Below are positions 13,671 through 16,942 of a stretch of DNA of 16,942 nucleotides, piece after piece. Position numbers and translations under genes: made by a program. Source of the DNA: an uncultured Eubacterium sp. (GTDB lineage Bacteria; Bacillota; Clostridia; Lachnospirales; CAG-274); the NCBI GenBank assembly GCA_900543365.1, contig UQRG01000016.1:1-16942 (forward strand). Reading direction: 5' to 3'. How positions within the stretch are numbered: position 1 is the stretch's first letter; every line of letters begins with the position of its first letter. Under the pieces are notes generated by a model that saw only the letters and a list, made by a program, of their open reading frames with translations, made no database searches and was not told where the DNA came from.

Positions 13671-15329
13671 ATGATAAGTGACAGAGTAAAAAAAGGTCCA
13701 GATAAGACACCTCACCGTTCTTTATTTAAGGCAATGGGTTATACAGATGAGGAATTATCAAGACCATTAATTGGTGTTGTAAATGCTCAGAATGAAATTA
13801 TACCAGGTCATATTCACCTTGATAATATTGCAAAGGCTGTTAAGGCTGGTATTCTTGCAGCAGGTGGTACTCCTATTGAAGTACCTGCAATTGGTGTTTG
13901 TGATGGTATTGCTATGGGTCATATTGGTATGCATTATTCACTTCCAACTAGAGAATTAATTGCAGACTCAATTGAATGTCAGGCTACAGCTCACGCATTT
14001 GATGGTCTTGTACTTATTCCTAACTGTGATAAAATTGTTCCAGGTATGCTTATGGCTGCTGCTAGATTGAATATTCCTGCCATTGTATGTTCTGGTGGTC
14101 CAATGCTTGCAGGTCATAAAGGGTGCGAAAAACTTTCTCTTTCTAAGACTTTTGAGGCTGTTGGTGCTTATGAGGCTGGTTTAATTGATGATACGGAATT
14201 AAAGCAGTTTGAAAATAAGTCTTGTCCAAGCTGTGGTTCTTGTTCAGGTATGTACACAGCTAATTCTATGAACTGTTTATCAGAAGTTATTGGTATGGCA
14301 TTACCTGGTAATGGTACAATTCCAGCTGTTTATGGTGATAGAATTGGTCTTGCTAAGCACGCTGGTATGCAGATTATGAAGCTTGTTAAAAATAATGTTA
14401 AGCCTAGAGATATTATGAATGAAAAGGCATTTAGAAATGCTCTTACTATGGATATGGCACTTGGTTGTTCTACTAACTCTATGCTTCATCTTCCAGCAAT
14501 TGCTCACGAAGCAGGAGTTGAATTAAATCTTGATATGGCTAATGAAATTAGTTCTAAAACACCTAACCTTTGTCATTTAGCTCCAGCTGGCTCTAATTAC
14601 ATTGAAGAATTAAATGAAGTTGGTGGTATTCCTGCTGTTATGAAAGAAATTAGCAAACTTGGTTTACTTCAGCTTGATAACCCAACAGTAACATTAAATA
14701 CTGTTGGTGAAAATATTGCTAACGAGAATGGTGCTGATGGTACTATTATTAGAACTGTTAAAAATCCATATTCAACAACTGGTGGCATTGCTGTATTAAG
14801 AGGTAATATTGCTCCAGATGGTTGTGTTGTTAAGAGAAGTGCTGTTGCTCCAGAAATGCTTAAGCATACTGGACCGGCTAGAGTATTTAATTCAGAGGAA
14901 GATGCCATTGCAGCTATTTTTGGTGGCAAGATTGTTAAGGGTGATGTTGTTGTTATTGTTTATGAAGGTCCTAAGGGTGGTCCAGGTATGAGAGAAATGC
15001 TTTCTCCAACTTCAGCTTTAGCTGGTATGAAGCTTGATAAAGATGTTGCTCTTATTACTGACGGTCGTTTCTCTGGTGCATCAAGAGGTGCTAGTATTGG
15101 TCATGTTTCTCCAGAGGCTGCTTCTGGTGGTAACATTGGTCTTGTTAAAGAAGGAGATATTATCGACATTGATATAAATGGTGGTAAGATTAATGTAAAG
15201 GTAAGTGATGAAGAACTTGCTGAAAGAAGAAAGAATTGGGTTATTCCTGAGCCTAAGATTAAGACAGGCTACCTTGCCAGATATGCTAAACTTGTAAGTT
15301 CAGCTGACAAGGGTGCTGTATTAAATTAA
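13671..15329 (+). CDS. ilvD: Dihydroxy-acid dehydratase
   Basis: A 552-residue iron-sulfur dehydratase of the IlvD/Edd family. It removes water from 2,3-dihydroxy-isovalerate or 2,3-dihydroxy-3-methylvalerate to give the keto acid precursors of valine/leucine and isoleucine. Cluster and metal ligands are visible: Cys119 in P-N-C-D-K (with Lys121, the lysine expected to be carbamylated, and Asp120) and Cys191 in C-P-S-C-G-S-C-S-G-M (185-194). Asp78 sits in V-C-D-G-I-A-M-G-H. The C-terminal swivel domain carries D-G-R-F-S-G-A-S-R-G, matching the substrate-contacting D-G-R-F-S-G motif. Length is normal for the short form (about 550). RBS AAAGGAGG (13655-13662) precedes ATG 13671. It has its own promoter, and ilvB starts 24 bases after its stop. 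Confidence 0.97.
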   Translation: MISDRVKKGPDKTPHRSLFKAMGYTDEELSRPLIGVVNAQNEIIPGHIHLDNIAKAVKAGILAAGGTPIEVPAIGVCDGIAMGHIGMHYSLPTRELIADSIECQATAHAFDGLVLIPNCDKIVPGMLMAAARLNIPAIVCSGGPMLAGHKGCEKLSLSKTFEAVGAYEAGLIDDTELKQFENKSCPSCGSCSGMYTANSMNCLSEVIGMALPGNGTIPAVYGDRIGLAKHAGMQIMKLVKNNVKPRDIMNEKAFRNALTMDMALGCSTNSMLHLPAIAHEAGVELNLDMANEISSKTPNLCHLAPAGSNYIEELNEVGGIPAVMKEISKLGLLQLDNPTVTLNTVGENIANENGADGTIIRTVKNPYSTTGGIAVLRGNIAPDGCVVKRSAVAPEMLKHTGPARVFNSEEDAIAAIFGGKIVKGDVVVIVYEGPKGGPGMREMLSPTSALAGMKLDKDVALITDGRFSGASRGASIGHVSPEAASGGNIGLVKEGDIIDIDINGGKINVKVSDEELAERRKNWVIPEPKIKTGYLARYAKLVSSADKGAVLN

Positions 15330-15353
15330 TATATATAAAGAGGGAGGAAAATT

Positions 15354-16942
15354 ATGTTATTAAACGGTTCTGAAATTTTGGTTGAATGCCTTAAAGAACA
15401 GGGCGTTGATACTGTATTTGGCTATCCCGGAGGTGCTGTTTTAAATATATATGATGCTTTATATAAGCATCAGAATGAAATCAAGCATTATCTTACATCT
15501 CACGAGCAGGGTGCTGCTCACGCTGCTGATGGTTATGCCAGAGCAACTGGTAAGGTTGGTGTTTGTATTGCAACAAGTGGTCCGGGTGCGTGTAACTTAG
15601 TTACTGGTATTGCAACTGCTTATATGGATAGTATTCCAGTAGTTGCTATTACAGGTAATGTATCATTGCCTTATCTTGGTAGAGATAGTTTTCAGGAAGT
15701 GGATATTACCGGTGTAACAATGCCTATTACAAAGCATAACTTTATTGTTAAAGATGTTAAAAAACTTGCTGAAACTGTAAGAAAAGCTTTTTATATTGCT
15801 AAGAAAGGTCGTCCTGGTCCTGTTCTTATTGATATTACTAAAGATGTTACAGCAGCATTATGTGAGTATACTCCAGAAAAGCCTGCTATTATTGAAAGAA
15901 AGACTAAGACTATTACTGATGAAGATTTAAGTGCAGCTGTTGAGCTTATTAAGTCAGCTAAAAAGCCTTTTATTTATTGTGGTGGTGGTTGTATTAATTC
16001 AGAGGCTACCGATGAAATTATAAAGTTAATCAATAGTCAGGATATTCCTGTTTCTTGCTCTGCAATGGGTCTTGGTGTTATACCTGCTGATCATCCTAAT
16101 TATACTGGTATGATTGGTATGCACGGTACTAAAACATCTAACCTTCTTGCTAATGAGTGTGACTTATTCATTGCTATGGGTGCAAGATTTAGTGATAGAG
16201 TTGCTACTAATTTCAAAACTTTTGCTCCAAATGCAAAGGTGCTTCATATAGATATTGACCCAGCAGAAATTAATAAGAATATTATTACTGCCCACTCAAT
16301 TATTGGTGATGTTAATGAAATTTTAAAGCGTCTTAATGCAAGACTTGAGGCTACTGACCGTAAGGATTGGCTTAAAAAAGCTGAGGAATATAAGGCACAG
16401 TATCCATTAAAGTATGAAAATGATGGCACATTAAAGCCACAATATATTATGGAAAGAATAAATGCCATCTGTAAAGGTGAAGAAATCATTGTTACAGAAG
16501 TTGGTCAACATCAGATGTGGGCTTGTCAGTTTATTGAAAATAAGTATCCTAGACATTTCCTTACTTCTGGTGGTTTAGGTACTATGGGCTATGGTTTAGG
16601 TGCTGCTATTGGTGCAAAGGTTGGTCAGCCAGATAAGGTTGTATTTAATATTGCAGGTGATGGTTGTTTCTATATGAACCATATTGAAATGGCTACAGCT
16701 GTTGCTAACGATGTGCCTATTATTGAGGTTGTTATTAATAACCATGTTTTAGGTATGGTTAGACAGTGGCAAGATTTATTCTATGATGCTAGATATTCTC
16801 AGACTAATCTTGACAAGGCTACAGATTTTGCTAAACTTGGTGAAGCTTATAAAGCTCAAGTTTATAACATTTCTAAGCCTGAAGAAGTTGATGATGCAAT
16901 TAAGGGTGCTATTGCTTGTGGTAAGCCTGCACTTATTATTTG
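15354..16942 (+). CDS. ilvB: Acetolactate synthase large (catalytic) subunit, 3' end outside window
   Basis: The first 529 residues of a catalytic acetohydroxyacid synthase subunit; the frame is open at the window edge, and perhaps 25-40 residues are missing. This thiamine-diphosphate enzyme joins two pyruvates, or pyruvate and 2-oxobutyrate, in the first common step of valine/leucine and isoleucine synthesis. Catalytic Glu51 lies in S-H-E-Q-G-A-A-H-A-A-D-G-Y-A-R (49-63). The central FAD-binding domain has G-A-R-F-S-D-R-V (276-283). The thiamine diphosphate/Mg motif is G-D-G (435-437) with Asn442, and V-L-G-M-V-R-Q-W-Q (465-473) is typical of true biosynthetic AHAS rather than catabolic AlsS. 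RBS GGGAGG (15342-15347) precedes ATG 15354. It follows ilvD by 24 bases; its regulatory partner ilvN is at the far end of the cluster. Confidence 0.96.
   Translation, partial: MLLNGSEILVECLKEQGVDTVFGYPGGAVLNIYDALYKHQNEIKHYLTSHEQGAAHAADGYARATGKVGVCIATSGPGACNLVTGIATAYMDSIPVVAITGNVSLPYLGRDSFQEVDITGVTMPITKHNFIVKDVKKLAETVRKAFYIAKKGRPGPVLIDITKDVTAALCEYTPEKPAIIERKTKTITDEDLSAAVELIKSAKKPFIYCGGGCINSEATDEIIKLINSQDIPVSCSAMGLGVIPADHPNYTGMIGMHGTKTSNLLANECDLFIAMGARFSDRVATNFKTFAPNAKVLHIDIDPAEINKNIITAHSIIGDVNEILKRLNARLEATDRKDWLKKAEEYKAQYPLKYENDGTLKPQYIMERINAICKGEEIIVTEVGQHQMWACQFIENKYPRHFLTSGGLGTMGYGLGAAIGAKVGQPDKVVFNIAGDGCFYMNHIEMATAVANDVPIIEVVINNHVLGMVRQWQDLFYDARYSQTNLDKATDFAKLGEAYKAQVYNISKPEEVDDAIKGAIACGKPALII

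Noticed and set aside
16244..16489. Minus-strand open frames opposite ilvB, ilvD, psd, leuB and others
   Set aside because: They lie wholly opposite well-identified genes, show no family motifs, and reflect third-position base bias of the + strand genes.
1..16942. CRISPR array, insertion sequence, phage or novel defence system
   Set aside because: No direct-repeat array, transposase, integrase, terminal repeats or defence domains are seen; the gene content is biosynthetic and housekeeping.

Overview
This window looks like a chromosomal segment from a low-GC Gram-positive anaerobe, most likely a clostridium of the Lachnospiraceae type. The evidence is the AT-rich sequence, strong AGGAGG ribosome binding sites, a T-box leader, and protein sequences (IlvC, IlvD, CimA, PssA) that resemble that group by recall; no database search was run. 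Every supported gene is on the + strand. I see no mobile element, CRISPR array, tRNA or rRNA.

Positions 1-3725 hold a housekeeping stretch. It opens with the C-terminal end of a GNAT acetyltransferase and a YbaK-family aminoacyl-tRNA deacylase. A small unknown three-helix membrane protein follows, ending near a stem-loop. Next, from its own promoter, comes an overlapping three-gene operon: an MprF/YbhN-like membrane 'flippase-domain' protein, phosphatidylserine synthase (pssA) and phosphatidylserine decarboxylase (psd). The last two make phosphatidylethanolamine; the first may move a lipid across the membrane.

Positions 3752-4060 hold a promoter and a full T-box riboswitch with its intrinsic terminator. 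The specifier reads best as AUC (isoleucine), although CUC (leucine) is four bases downstream. A second promoter-like sequence and nested stem-loops lie between the T-box and the first gene.

Positions 4279-16942 hold a branched-chain amino acid cluster in the order ilvN, ilvC, an MFS/GPH-type transporter, cimA, leuC, leuD, leuB, (terminator), a cytoplasmic family-I-like lipase, (promoter), ilvD, ilvB (cut by the window end). The 2-isopropylmalate-synthase-like gene is citramalate synthase (cimA), not leuA. The set therefore encodes the threonine-independent route: pyruvate + acetyl-CoA to citramalate (CimA), isomerisation (LeuCD), oxidative decarboxylation to 2-oxobutyrate (LeuB), then IlvBN, IlvC and IlvD to the 2-keto acid of isoleucine. 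Only the aminotransferase is missing. LeuCDB and IlvBNCD can also serve leucine and valine, but no leuA or ilvA is present here. The two acetolactate synthase subunits sit at opposite ends of the cluster.

Most of the window is well-understood metabolism. The points most worth a second look are the transporter embedded in the operon, the T-box specifier and possible bypass promoter, the distinct codon use of cimA, and the lipid-operon flippase-like protein.
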